DNA of 64,000 bases from Methylotenera versatilis 79 (GTDB taxonomy: Bacteria; Pseudomonadota; Gammaproteobacteria; Burkholderiales; Methylophilaceae). How positions within the stretch are numbered: position 1 is the stretch's first letter; each line of letters begins with the position of its first letter. The translations under genes were made by a program, and so were the position numbers. The stretch lies in NCBI RefSeq assembly GCF_000384375.1, contig NZ_ARVX01000001.1, positions 1,054,001 through 1,118,000 of the forward strand, written 5' to 3'. Under the pieces are notes generated by a model that did no database searches, had not been told where the DNA came from, and saw only the letters and a list, made by a program, of their open reading frames with translations. Below, in pieces: positions 26,752 to 35,842 of the stretch.

Positions 26752-27290
26752 TGTCTTCAAATGAAAAATCATTAGGCTTTACGCTGATTGAGCTAATGGT
26801 AGTTGTGGCAGTTGTCGGCATTCTAGCCGCACTGGCACTACCTAGTTATACGCAGATGATTCAAAACACTAGAATTAAAACAGCCGCTGAATCCATTCAA
26901 AATGGTCTGCAAGTGGCGCGTGCAGAGGCAGTTAAGCGTAACCAGCCTGTGCAGTTTGATTTGCGCGGAACAGATTCTGCTTGGACAGTATGTGTGGCTC
27001 CAGCTTCAGGCCCATGTCCAGCTTCTGATAATGCGAGCACTATTCAAAGTCGAGGTGCAGGTGAAGGCTCTTCTACAGATATTGATGTGGTTGTTAATAA
27101 TGCTGGACCTTATGTGTTTAACAGCCTCGGTGTACCTACACCCACCGCCACTTTTACGATTGATAACACCGCGATTTCTGAAGATGATAGTCGTGAGTTG
27201 AGAGTTATTCTGGGCGCTGGTGGCAGTGTAAGGGTTTGTGATCCAAATTTAGATGCTTCTGGAACTGACCCGCGCAGATGCAGCATATGA
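26751..27290 (+). CDS. fimT: FimT/GspH-type pseudopilin
   Basis: This minor pilin of about 179 residues has prepilin signal GFTLIELMVVVAVVGILAALALPSY and a GspH/FimT fold (KTAAESIQNGLQVARAEAVKRNQPV). The ATG at 26751 overlaps the pilE stop (TAATG), so translation is coupled; an ATG at 26745 lies inside pilE and is less likely. FimT-type pilins prime pilus assembly, and some bind DNA during natural transformation, though that cannot be shown here. A C-terminal Cys (VRVCDPN) and CSI end are present. Confidence 0.85.
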   Translation: MSSNEKSLGFTLIELMVVVAVVGILAALALPSYTQMIQNTRIKTAAESIQNGLQVARAEAVKRNQPVQFDLRGTDSAWTVCVAPASGPCPASDNASTIQSRGAGEGSSTDIDVVVNNAGPYVFNSLGVPTPTATFTIDNTAISEDDSRELRVILGAGGSVRVCDPNLDASGTDPRRCSI

Positions 27291-27304
27291 AAAGGAATAA
27301 TCGA

Positions 27305-27694
27305 ATGCTTCAACGTGTCAATTCTTCGCGCGCCTTACAAAAAGGAGCTATTTTATTAGAGGCGTTAATAGCGGTCGTTATATTTTCTTTTGGCATACTG
27401 GCGTTGGCAGGTTTACAAAGCTTAATGATAAAAAATACAGACGATGCTAAATATCGTGCCGAAGCGACATTTATTGCGCAGCAAAAATTAGGGGAAATTT
27501 GGACTAACGCGCAAAACTTTGGCAGCCTTGCGGATTACATTGTTGATGAGCCTGTTACCCAATTACCCAATGGCAATCGCACAGTAGTAGTTTCGCCAGA
27601 GCGAGTTGTGACGGTTAGTGTAAGTTGGCAGTTACCAGGTTCAGCACTTCCTCATACCTACTCAACAAATGCGAGAATTGAGGGAATTGAATGA
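27305..27694 (+). CDS. pilV: Type IV pilus minor pilin PilV
   Basis: The minor pilin has about 129 residues. The prepilin signal is QKG|AILLEALIAVVIFSFGIL with Glu5, and the FSFGILALAGLQ continuation is typical of PilV. The start is placed at ATG 27305 because AAGGA (27292-27296) lies 8 nt before it; upstream ATGs at 27278 and 27287 overlap the fimT end and would give a longer leader. PilV joins PilW, PilX, FimT and PilY1 in the tip-priming complex. Its stop overlaps the pilW start. Confidence 0.85.
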   Translation: MLQRVNSSRALQKGAILLEALIAVVIFSFGILALAGLQSLMIKNTDDAKYRAEATFIAQQKLGEIWTNAQNFGSLADYIVDEPVTQLPNGNRTVVVSPERVVTVSVSWQLPGSALPHTYSTNARIEGIE

Positions 27695-28806
27695 TGCTCA
27701 ATTGTAAAAATACGCATAAAAATCAAAAGAGGACTCGCCAAGGTAATGCTAGCCAAAACGGTTTTAGCTTAGTAGAGTTGATGGTTGGTTTGGTGATTGG
27801 CTTGTTGGCAACATTAGTGATTGTTCAGGTTTTTTCTGTGTTTGAGGGGCGTAAGCGTAGTACATCTGGAACATCGGATGCGCAAACCAATGGCAGTATT
27901 GCGTTAATGAGCATTCAGCGTGATGTGCAAATGGCTGGTTACGGACTGCCATTACCCATGGCGGATAAGGAAAATAGTTCGCTTAAATGTGCAGCATTTG
28001 CAGATTTTGATCCCGATAATGATACAACAACGAATAATAGTACTAACTTATTTCCACTGGTTATTGTAGACGGTGCAAGCAACGCAAGTGACACGATAAC
28101 GGTGCGATTTAGCACTACAGCAGTTGGTGCAACCCCTGTTTTCATTTTGAATGCGGCAAATGCTACCTCAAATACCGGCATGGTACTTGCCAATAATATT
28201 GGCTGTAACAATAATGATATTGCACTGATTAGCAGTGGTAACAATTGCATGATGGCAACAGTTGCAGATGCGAATGGTAATCCAAATACACCAAGAAATT
28301 TGGCATTAAGTGCAGCGACACCTACAGGCGGACCTTTAGTAACTGGCGCCAAGTTTGCCTGCATGGGCAACTGGCAAAACTACACTTACCAAATTGTAAA
28401 CAATGAGCTGCGTTTAAATGGACGGCCGATAGTTTCTGAAGTGGTGAATATGCAGGCGCAATATGGTGTTTCATCTGCTGCGGATAGTAACCAAGTAAAT
28501 GAATGGGTAAATGCAACTGGCACCACATGGACCACACCAACGATAGCCAATCGTAATCGCATAAAAGCGATTAGAGTGGCTGTGGTTGTACGAAACGGCT
28601 TAATGGAAAAAGAAACGGTCAGTACTGCGTGTAGCTCAATTACTGCTACCAATCCCACTGGTGTGTGCGCTTGGGACGGTTCTGTTTTTGGTGAGGCACC
28701 AGAGATTGATTTAACTGGTACAACTAATTGGGATAGGTACCGCTACAGAGTTTTTGAAACTATCATTCCAATGCGCAATATGCTTTGGTCAAGAGAGGCG
28801 CTGTAA
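27691..28806 (+). CDS. pilW: Type IV pilus minor pilin PilW
   Basis: This 371-residue minor pilin has the prepilin signal NG|FSLVELMVGLVIGLLATLVIVQVF and the conserved post-helix segment SIQRDVQMAGYGLP seen in PilW. A large, Asn/Thr-rich C-terminal domain contains paired cysteines. ATG 27691 overlaps the pilV stop by 4 bp, and its own stop overlaps the pilX start, so the whole operon is translationally coupled. The C-terminal half contains a PilW segment with VVNMQAQYG. Confidence 0.88.
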   Translation: MMLNCKNTHKNQKRTRQGNASQNGFSLVELMVGLVIGLLATLVIVQVFSVFEGRKRSTSGTSDAQTNGSIALMSIQRDVQMAGYGLPLPMADKENSSLKCAAFADFDPDNDTTTNNSTNLFPLVIVDGASNASDTITVRFSTTAVGATPVFILNAANATSNTGMVLANNIGCNNNDIALISSGNNCMMATVADANGNPNTPRNLALSAATPTGGPLVTGAKFACMGNWQNYTYQIVNNELRLNGRPIVSEVVNMQAQYGVSSAADSNQVNEWVNATGTTWTTPTIANRNRIKAIRVAVVVRNGLMEKETVSTACSSITATNPTGVCAWDGSVFGEAPEIDLTGTTNWDRYRYRVFETIIPMRNMLWSREAL

Positions 28807-29426
28807 TGCTTAATCAGCAAAATTCTTTAAATAAAAACAAACAAAGCGGCGTTGTATTATTTATTGCGCTGATTGCTTTAGTTGTGATGTCTTTGGCGGC
28901 GGCGGCTTTAATCCGTTCTGTAGATACAAATACCTTAATTACAGGTAATTTAGCTTTTAAACAATCTGCAATTGTTTCGTCAGACCGCGGCGTAGAAACG
29001 GCTGTTGGATGGTTAAATGCACAAGCCATTGCAGATGTGGCTAGTTTAAATGTGGATAGCGTTGGCAATGGTTATTTTTCTACTTTTGATGCATTAGATT
29101 TAGACGATCGAACAGTTTTAAGAGCCGCTGCCACCTGGGCAAACAATAGTGCCGTTGCTTCAGGTGTAAATATTACAGCGGGTAGAGAAACCGATACTGG
29201 TAACGAGATACGTTATATTGTTCAACGCATGTGTCGTGAACCAAACGTGGCTCCGAATGTGGATGACTGTCAGTTTGGTGCTGGGAATGACAGCACTGGT
29301 AGCATTGGTGGCGATCATGATCTTATGCTTGATCTTAGCCCTCTACCAAGCCCGATGTACAGAATTACCGTTAGAGTTGCTGGGCCAAAAAACACCGTGA
29401 GCTATACGCAAACGTACACCTATTAG
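28806..29426 (+). CDS. pilX: Type IV pilus assembly protein PilX
   Basis: The protein has about 206 residues with an N-terminal hydrophobic helix (KQSGVVLFIALIALVVMSLA) and the PilX signature following it (AALIRSVDTNTLITGNLAFKQ, then SSDRGVETAVGWL). ATG 28806 overlaps the pilW stop as TAATG. As in other PilX proteins, the prepilin site is less canonical, with SGVVLFIA in place of GFTLIE. It works with PilV, PilW and PilY1 at the pilus tip. Confidence 0.87.
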   Translation: MLNQQNSLNKNKQSGVVLFIALIALVVMSLAAAALIRSVDTNTLITGNLAFKQSAIVSSDRGVETAVGWLNAQAIADVASLNVDSVGNGYFSTFDALDLDDRTVLRAAATWANNSAVASGVNITAGRETDTGNEIRYIVQRMCREPNVAPNVDDCQFGAGNDSTGSIGGDHDLMLDLSPLPSPMYRITVRVAGPKNTVSYTQTYTY

Positions 29427-29435
29427 GAGTTAACC

Positions 29436-32400
29436 ATGTCGCATCATCTGTATAAAATTTTTAGTTTTGCGTTGCCAATAATTGCGCTGGTGTTTTCTGC
29501 CTTTCCATCTGTTTCTTTGCAGGCTGCCCCTTTAGATTTAGCGACAATCCCTTTATCTAATAGCCCATCAGTACCCATTCAGTCTAATTTGTTATTTATA
29601 TTCGATGACTCAGGTAGTATGTCTTGGAACTATATGCCAGATAGTATAGCAACTGATTTCGAAGCATGTGAAGAAAATACAGATTTCCGCTTATGCAGAA
29701 ATTCGAGCATTAACACTATTTATTATAATCCTGCCATACGGTATTTACCGCCCGCGAATTTTACGTCAGGGGGGATAAACACTGCCGTCTATCCTAGCCA
29801 AACCGGCATAGATGCAACGAGTGGTGCAAGCACAGCCAGCAAACCAAATTGGCAAGCAGTAAAACTTGACGCTTATCGCACCCTAGCTTCCTCTGCTATA
29901 TATACGCATTGTCCAGTAAGTGGACAGAGTTCTAATTTAACAAACTGCGCCAATTATTTTACTACCTTGCCAGGTGAGTTTTGTACTAAGTCCGATCTGA
30001 AAGATTGTGCAGCTCAATCAGTAGCATCTGTTACACGGCCATTCCCAGCTCCAGCTAGGTGGTGTAGTGATGCTAATTTAGCAAGAAATTTAGCTAGTCC
30101 TGCATATGTCACAGGCACTACACTTGCCAATAGTAGTGGTTGTCAAGCAACGAATGTAAGTCCATTTACAAATTTGCGCTCACCCGGATTAATTGTAGCA
30201 ACAATTACTTTTAGCTCTAGTAACAGCCGTACCATTACCAATGTTAAAGTTGGCGGTCAAATAATTACCTCTGCCGCAACAGCCTCTACAAATACAAGTA
30301 ATAATGCTTCACAAACGGCCGCTAATATTAATGCCTGTACCGCTGCAATCACTGGGCAATGTCAGGTTGCTGGTTACAGTGCAACGGTGTCATCTACCTA
30401 TGTTCTTACCATCACTGCGCCAGCAATCGCGACACCCTATCCAACAGCTGTTGTTACTGCCTCTAATACTACTAATGCGCCTACCGTTACCGCGTTTGCA
30501 AAAGCAACACACCCTATATTAGGGGGTGCTAATAACGCTCCAGGTCAAACAGTGTTTAGCGTGATAAACAACACTACCGCCAGCTATAACTATCCTGGCA
30601 CAGTTGCCAAAGCAGATGGGCGTTCAGATTGTGGTGCTAGCTGTAGCTATGTGCAAGAAATGACCAACTATGCCAATTGGTATACCTACTACCGCACCCG
30701 TACACTAATGATGAAAACCTCAACCAGCCTAGCGTTTAAAGACATTGGCGATGATTTTAGAGTAGGGTTTATGGCGACTTCAGCAGTTCCCGCGCGCTCA
30801 TTAAACTTTGCACGCTTTAACACCAACCAAAAAACGCTTTGGTATGCTAAGTTATTTAGTACGCCCAGTGATAAAAGCACGCCATTACGTGGCGCCCTTT
30901 CTAGGGCAGGGCTCATCTATGCGAATAAATCCACAGGTGGCAGTGTATTTAGTGACCCAGTTGAGTACGAGTGCCAGCAAAACTTTGCCTTATTGACTAC
31001 CGACGGTTTTTGGAATGTTGGTGATGAAACTTCTTCATATGGTCCTTATGGACTCACAGGAACTGAGGTTGGCAATTTAGATAGCGGAACGAGCGTTCCT
31101 TTAGGGATGCGAGAGGGAGCAGGTGTACTTTCTGCTAGCAATTCCCTGGCCGATGTCGCTAAGTATTATCGTGACACCGATTTACGTACCAATGCACTGA
31201 ATAATTGTACGGGTGCGTTGGGTGAAGGGGTTTGTGTCACACCTTCAACGTCAACATCTCCGCCTAATGAGAAACAGACCATGGTGACGCTTACCATGGG
31301 CTTGGGTGTGGATGGATTACTTTCTTACACCACAAATTATGAAAGATTGCCAGGCGATTATGCCGATATTAAAGCAGGCAGTAAAAATTGGCCTAAACCT
31401 GTTCAGAACACTATCACTGCTGTAGATGACCTATGGCACGCGGCTGTAAACGGCGGTGGTACGTATTTTAGTGCTAAAAATCCGTTAGATGTGGTAAGTC
31501 AACTTAGGCAAGCAATTGCGTCCATTAAAGTAAAAACTGGTACAGGCTCGGCCGCTGCTGCTAGTACATTAAGCCCAGTTGGCGGCGATAACTTTTCTTA
31601 TGTGGGTAGTTATATTACTGGCGAATGGATTGGTAATCTGGAAACAAGAACAATTAATCTGACCACGGGAGAGGTCAGCCGCTCAGCTACCAGTTGTGTA
31701 GAAGATATTGTACCAGTCGATACGTGCGCAAGTCCTTCTAGCATCGCCAGTAATGGATCAGGCGGTTACAACTGTGTGACACCAGGCGTAACTAATGCAG
31801 ATAACTGCTCCGGCACATTAGATGGCACAAATTGTAAAGTGCCTGTGGATGCTTCTTGTTCGGGTACTTTAAAAAACAAGGTATCTGCGTTCACTAGTAG
31901 TGCCAGAAACATTTACATGAATGTAGGCGGTACATTACAAGGCTTTGATTACGCGAATTTAACTATGGCTCAAAGGCAATATTTTGATACGCCTTGGTTG
32001 ACCGCAAATTTAACCCAATGGCCTACCTTAACAACTGACCAGCAAACTAATGCTACTGGTGCCAATTTGGTGAAATATTTACGCGGCGAAACTGGTTATG
32101 ACTTAAATTCACCCACGCCAGCCAATAGAGTGTTCCGCAATCGGTTAGCGACTTTGGGTGATTTAGTCCATGCCAACCCCATCTTTACTGCGCCACCAAG
32201 GCTGCAATATGGTGATCCTGGCTACCAAGCATTTAAAGCAGCAAAAGCTGGGCGCAGAAAAATGGTATATGTAGGTGCCAACGATGGTATGTTGCACGCA
32301 TTCAGAGCAGATACTTTGGAAGAAATGTGGGCATATGTTCCTACTATGGTATTACCAAATATGTGGAAACTAGCAGATAGTAATTACAGCGCGAAACATG

Positions 32401-33665
32401 CCTATTATTTAGATGGTGTTATTGCTACTACCGATATTTGTACAGCAAACTGTTCATCAACAACTGCTACCTGGAAAACGATTTTAGTAGCAGGTTTGGG
32501 TGGTGGTGGTCGTGGGTATGTTGCATTAGATGTGACTAACCCAGCCAATCCGCCGACATTAATGTGGGAGTTTGATGCAAAAAATGCATCTACATTAAAA
32601 AATGATCCTAACCTAGGTTATAGCTTTGGCAACCCAATAATCACAAAGCGCAATATTGATGGTAAATGGGTGGTGTTATTCACCTCTGGTTATAACAACG
32701 TTTCAGATAACGATGCTTTTTATAACCTAACAACTACAAAGTTTAAACCAAATAACCCTGCTATCTACACCGCTGGAAACGGTGGCGGTTACTTGTTTGT
32801 TCTGGATGCTGCAAGTGGCGATAAGCTACAAGCTATTCCTACCTTAAATAGCCCAGGTGTTAATGCTGGCACTACTACCAGCCCTAGTGGGCTGGGTAAA
32901 ATTATCTCTTTAGATTTAACTTCTAATGTAAATAAAAATACAACTTATGTTTATGGTGGTGACTTATTAGGCAACTTATGGCGTTTTGATATTAATACTA
33001 ATGTAGCCGTAAAACTGGCTGAGTTAAAAGCAGGGACGATTGCTCAGCCTATTACCACAGCGCCTGAACTAGGTTTGATAAAAGGTAAAGTAGTCGTGTT
33101 TATCGGTACGGGTAAATATTTGGAAGTAGCTGACCTTAGCAACTCAGATCAACAAACCATTTATGCAATTAAAGATGAGTTTACCAGTACACCTTTGATT
33201 AATCCTCGTGCTAGCTTAGTGCCGCAAACAATTGTGCCAAGTGGTGCGGATAACCGTAAAAGTGGAACGGCCAACTCTGTTAACTTTACGACAGGCAGAG
33301 GTTGGTATGTTGATTTGCCTGATTCACGCGAACGTGTGAATATTGACCCTCAACTTGTATTAGGTACTTTGCTTATTCCAACGGCCGTTCCAGAGTCGAC
33401 GGCTTGTCAGCCGGAAGGATACGGTTGGTTTAATTACTTGGATTACAAAACGGGCGGGGCGGTCATTCCAGGATCCGGTTTAGTATCTCATCGATTAAGC
33501 GCTCCTAGTGGTGGTTTTAACACACTTAATATTGGTGGCGAGGGAGTAGTGGAAAATCAACCAGTAAGTGGTAAAGATCAAGAAACAATTAACGATATTC
33601 CGTTTAATAGTAGTGCCACCGGCTTTGCAACGAAGCGATCAATCTGGCGTGAGATTATTGATTAA
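29436..33665 (+). CDS. pilY1: PilY1 pilus-tip adhesin/assembly protein
   Basis: The 1,409-residue protein is exported (signal peptide ending near residue 30, SVSLQA). A von Willebrand A-like region begins with the MIDAS motif DDSGS at residues 57-61 (LLFIFDDSGSMSW) and contains a Ser/Thr/Asn-rich insertion at about 250-370. The C-terminal half is the PilY1 beta-propeller, with the family motif YVGANDGMLHAF near residue 946 and the later FIGTGKYLE. PilY1 caps the pilus, promotes extension and mediates adhesion and surface sensing. SD GGAG precedes the ATG. It is the last and largest gene of the minor-pilin operon. Confidence 0.93.
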   Translation: MSHHLYKIFSFALPIIALVFSAFPSVSLQAAPLDLATIPLSNSPSVPIQSNLLFIFDDSGSMSWNYMPDSIATDFEACEENTDFRLCRNSSINTIYYNPAIRYLPPANFTSGGINTAVYPSQTGIDATSGASTASKPNWQAVKLDAYRTLASSAIYTHCPVSGQSSNLTNCANYFTTLPGEFCTKSDLKDCAAQSVASVTRPFPAPARWCSDANLARNLASPAYVTGTTLANSSGCQATNVSPFTNLRSPGLIVATITFSSSNSRTITNVKVGGQIITSAATASTNTSNNASQTAANINACTAAITGQCQVAGYSATVSSTYVLTITAPAIATPYPTAVVTASNTTNAPTVTAFAKATHPILGGANNAPGQTVFSVINNTTASYNYPGTVAKADGRSDCGASCSYVQEMTNYANWYTYYRTRTLMMKTSTSLAFKDIGDDFRVGFMATSAVPARSLNFARFNTNQKTLWYAKLFSTPSDKSTPLRGALSRAGLIYANKSTGGSVFSDPVEYECQQNFALLTTDGFWNVGDETSSYGPYGLTGTEVGNLDSGTSVPLGMREGAGVLSASNSLADVAKYYRDTDLRTNALNNCTGALGEGVCVTPSTSTSPPNEKQTMVTLTMGLGVDGLLSYTTNYERLPGDYADIKAGSKNWPKPVQNTITAVDDLWHAAVNGGGTYFSAKNPLDVVSQLRQAIASIKVKTGTGSAAAASTLSPVGGDNFSYVGSYITGEWIGNLETRTINLTTGEVSRSATSCVEDIVPVDTCASPSSIASNGSGGYNCVTPGVTNADNCSGTLDGTNCKVPVDASCSGTLKNKVSAFTSSARNIYMNVGGTLQGFDYANLTMAQRQYFDTPWLTANLTQWPTLTTDQQTNATGANLVKYLRGETGYDLNSPTPANRVFRNRLATLGDLVHANPIFTAPPRLQYGDPGYQAFKAAKAGRRKMVYVGANDGMLHAFRADTLEEMWAYVPTMVLPNMWKLADSNYSAKHAYYLDGVIATTDICTANCSSTTATWKTILVAGLGGGGRGYVALDVTNPANPPTLMWEFDAKNASTLKNDPNLGYSFGNPIITKRNIDGKWVVLFTSGYNNVSDNDAFYNLTTTKFKPNNPAIYTAGNGGGYLFVLDAASGDKLQAIPTLNSPGVNAGTTTSPSGLGKIISLDLTSNVNKNTTYVYGGDLLGNLWRFDINTNVAVKLAELKAGTIAQPITTAPELGLIKGKVVVFIGTGKYLEVADLSNSDQQTIYAIKDEFTSTPLINPRASLVPQTIVPSGADNRKSGTANSVNFTTGRGWYVDLPDSRERVNIDPQLVLGTLLIPTAVPESTACQPEGYGWFNYLDYKTGGAVIPGSGLVSHRLSAPSGGFNTLNIGGEGVVENQPVSGKDQETINDIPFNSSATGFATKRSIWREIID

Positions 33666-33762
33666 GCTATTTTTAAAATTATAAAGGACTGATGAGGTTG
33701 GTTTATTTCTTATCAGTCTAGCGATACAAGCATCATTTATTTATCAAGATTAAATTGATATG

Positions 33763-34806
33763 TTAAGGCTGGGTTTGGCTAACATGTTGCGCAGTGCTTG
33801 GCTCAATCCAGGTAAGACGTTTAACCATTGGCGGACTAATAAAAATCTTATCGTTCGATTCAATCACTAAATAATTTTCCACGCCCATATCTTTGGCTGC
33901 TTGGCTGCGTAATCCTGGTTTCGCAATAAAAATTGGTATGGTTGCAACGTCTGACAGTGTGCCTGCATTGCTTTGGGGCGGGACTAGTACAGTAACAGCT
34001 TGTGTGTCTTGTGCTGGGTAGCCAGTTACAGGGTCAATAATATGGCTATAACGCTTACCTTTTAGTTTAAAATAACGTTGGTAATCACCTGATGTGCTGA
34101 TTGCCCAGCCACTTTCTAAATCCAATTTAGCGATGGCGTTTGGCTTACGTGGATGTTGAATGCTGACACGCCATGGTTTATCACCATGTTTGCCAAGTGC
34201 TATAAAGTTACCGCCAATATTAATTAATGCGTTTTTAACACCATGTTCGCGTAAAAATACTAGGGTAGTATCCAGCGCGTAGCCTTTTATGTATTCGTCC
34301 AAATCTAAGCGAACGCTAGGGTTTGTGCTGGAAATTTTGCCATTTTTAATGACAATATCTACCATCTGCGGATTGCCTTTAACTAGGCTTTGAATTTTAT
34401 TATCGTTAATTTTGATGGGTTTAACTTCGTCTTTGTGAAAGCCCCAAGCATCAATTAATCCACCAATAGCTGGATTAAAAGCCCCTTTCGATTGAATAGA
34501 AAATGACGTTGCATCAGAAATAATTGCGGCAACATCGGGCTTAACAGTCACTGGCAAATTATCATTTTTAAAGGCATGATTTAGCGCCCTAATTTCACTG
34601 GGGCGCCATGCGTGCAGACGGTTGTGCAAATCTTGAAAATTACGAATGATTTCATTGGCTAAAGCTGCCGCATCTTCCTCTTGCTCGCCGTATATCGTGA
34701 TAGCTACTTCAGTGCCGAATACATAGCTTTGCGTCGTATGAATGAGCTCAGGTTTGCTACAACTTGATAGCAAAGAACCAAAAACCAGAAGCAGGAATAA
34801 ACGCAT
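33763..34806 (-). CDS. apbE: FAD:protein FMN transferase (ApbE), lipoprotein
   Basis: ApbE covalently attaches FMN to Thr of periplasm-facing flavoproteins such as NqrB/NqrC or RnfG/RnfD subunits. The 347-residue protein has a lipoprotein signal with Cys16 (LLSSC), then FGTEVAITIYG, the fold motif GGLIDAWGFHKD, the central LDLDEYIKGYALD, NIGGNFIALG, and the metal-binding Ser/Thr/Asp region (YSHIIDPVTGYPA, GTLSDVATIPIF). It follows gshB by 41 bp on the same strand. The target flavoprotein is not in this window. Confidence 0.93.
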   Translation of the reverse strand: MRLFLLLVFGSLLSSCSKPELIHTTQSYVFGTEVAITIYGEQEEDAAALANEIIRNFQDLHNRLHAWRPSEIRALNHAFKNDNLPVTVKPDVAAIISDATSFSIQSKGAFNPAIGGLIDAWGFHKDEVKPIKINDNKIQSLVKGNPQMVDIVIKNGKISSTNPSVRLDLDEYIKGYALDTTLVFLREHGVKNALINIGGNFIALGKHGDKPWRVSIQHPRKPNAIAKLDLESGWAISTSGDYQRYFKLKGKRYSHIIDPVTGYPAQDTQAVTVLVPPQSNAGTLSDVATIPIFIAKPGLRSQAAKDMGVENYLVIESNDKIFISPPMVKRLTWIEPSTAQHVSQTQP

Positions 34807-34847
34807 AGTCGCTACTATAACGCGACTTGTTTACGACTGGCAAATTG

Positions 34848-35798
34848 TTAACGAATTGTTTCAAGCTCTGTGATAAAAATTTGCGCGGGATTACACGGTT
34901 TATTTAAATCTTTGGTTTGCGCTGCAATTTCTACCATACCAGTGGGGCTGGTGACATTAATCTCGGTTAGGTAATCGCCAATTACATCAAGGCCAACTAA
35001 AAACAAGCCTTCTTTTTTAAGCGTTTTACCCACGGTGGTAGCAATTTCTAAATCGCGCGCAGTTAGTGCTTGTGCAACGCCTGTACCGCCAGCGGCCAAA
35101 TTTCCACGTGTTTCACCCAGCTTGGGAATGCGTGCTAAGGCAAATGGTAATGGCTCACCATTGATCACGATAATGCGCTTATCGCCTTGTAAAATCGCTG
35201 GTAGATAACGCTGAACCATTACAGTTTTTGTGCCAAATAGTGTCGATATTTCCAAAACAACGCCAATATTAGGATCCGATTCAGTCAATCTAAATATACC
35301 TGTTCCGCCCATACCATCTAGCGGCTTAACAATAATATCTTGATGCTGGGTTAAAAATTTGCGAATCAAATCATTGTTTGCGGTAACCAAAAATTCTGGT
35401 GTAAATTGCGGAAATTTTGCAGTAGATAATTTCTCATTCCAACTGCGCACGGCTGTTGGATTATTAATGATGCGCGCGCCTTGGTTTGCTGCTAATTCTA
35501 ACAAATAGGTGCTGTATAAATATTCATTATCAAACGGCGGGTCTTTACGCATCAAAATCGCGTCGAATTCTTTGGGTAACGCCACATACTTAACTCCTAA
35601 TTCAAACCAATTTTCAGTTTGCGTAAAGTTAAATGTATTTACTTGAATGTGTACAGTTTCATTCTGTAAAAACACATCGTGTTGTTCGCATACAAACAAC
35701 TCATGTCCACGCACCGCCGCTTCACGCATGATCGCGATGCTAGTGTCTTTGTAGCTTTTTAAGCTGGCTAATGGGTCAAGTATGAAAAGCAGTTTCAT
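34848..35798 (-). CDS. gshB: Glutathione synthetase
   Basis: GshB ligates glycine to gamma-glutamylcysteine using ATP. The 316-residue ATP-grasp protein shows IMRKDPPFDNEYLYSTYLLE, the ATP-binding DIIVKPLDGMGGTGIF, VMVQRYLPAILQGDKRII, and the C-terminal metal-binding ITEINVTSPTGMVEI. It is 44 bp downstream of gshA on the same strand, so glutathione synthesis is encoded as one unit. Confidence 0.95.
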   Translation of the reverse strand: MKLLFILDPLASLKSYKDTSIAIMREAAVRGHELFVCEQHDVFLQNETVHIQVNTFNFTQTENWFELGVKYVALPKEFDAILMRKDPPFDNEYLYSTYLLELAANQGARIINNPTAVRSWNEKLSTAKFPQFTPEFLVTANNDLIRKFLTQHQDIIVKPLDGMGGTGIFRLTESDPNIGVVLEISTLFGTKTVMVQRYLPAILQGDKRIIVINGEPLPFALARIPKLGETRGNLAAGGTGVAQALTARDLEIATTVGKTLKKEGLFLVGLDVIGDYLTEINVTSPTGMVEIAAQTKDLNKPCNPAQIFITELETIR

Positions 35799-35842
35799 AT
35801 GATTGATATATTCTTACGCATCTATTTATTGTAAATTTAATG

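Noticed and set aside
33687-33718. GACTGAT/ATCAGTC inverted repeat between pilY1 and apbE as terminator
   Set aside because: Arms are only 7 bp with an 18-nt loop and no following T run on either strand that fits.
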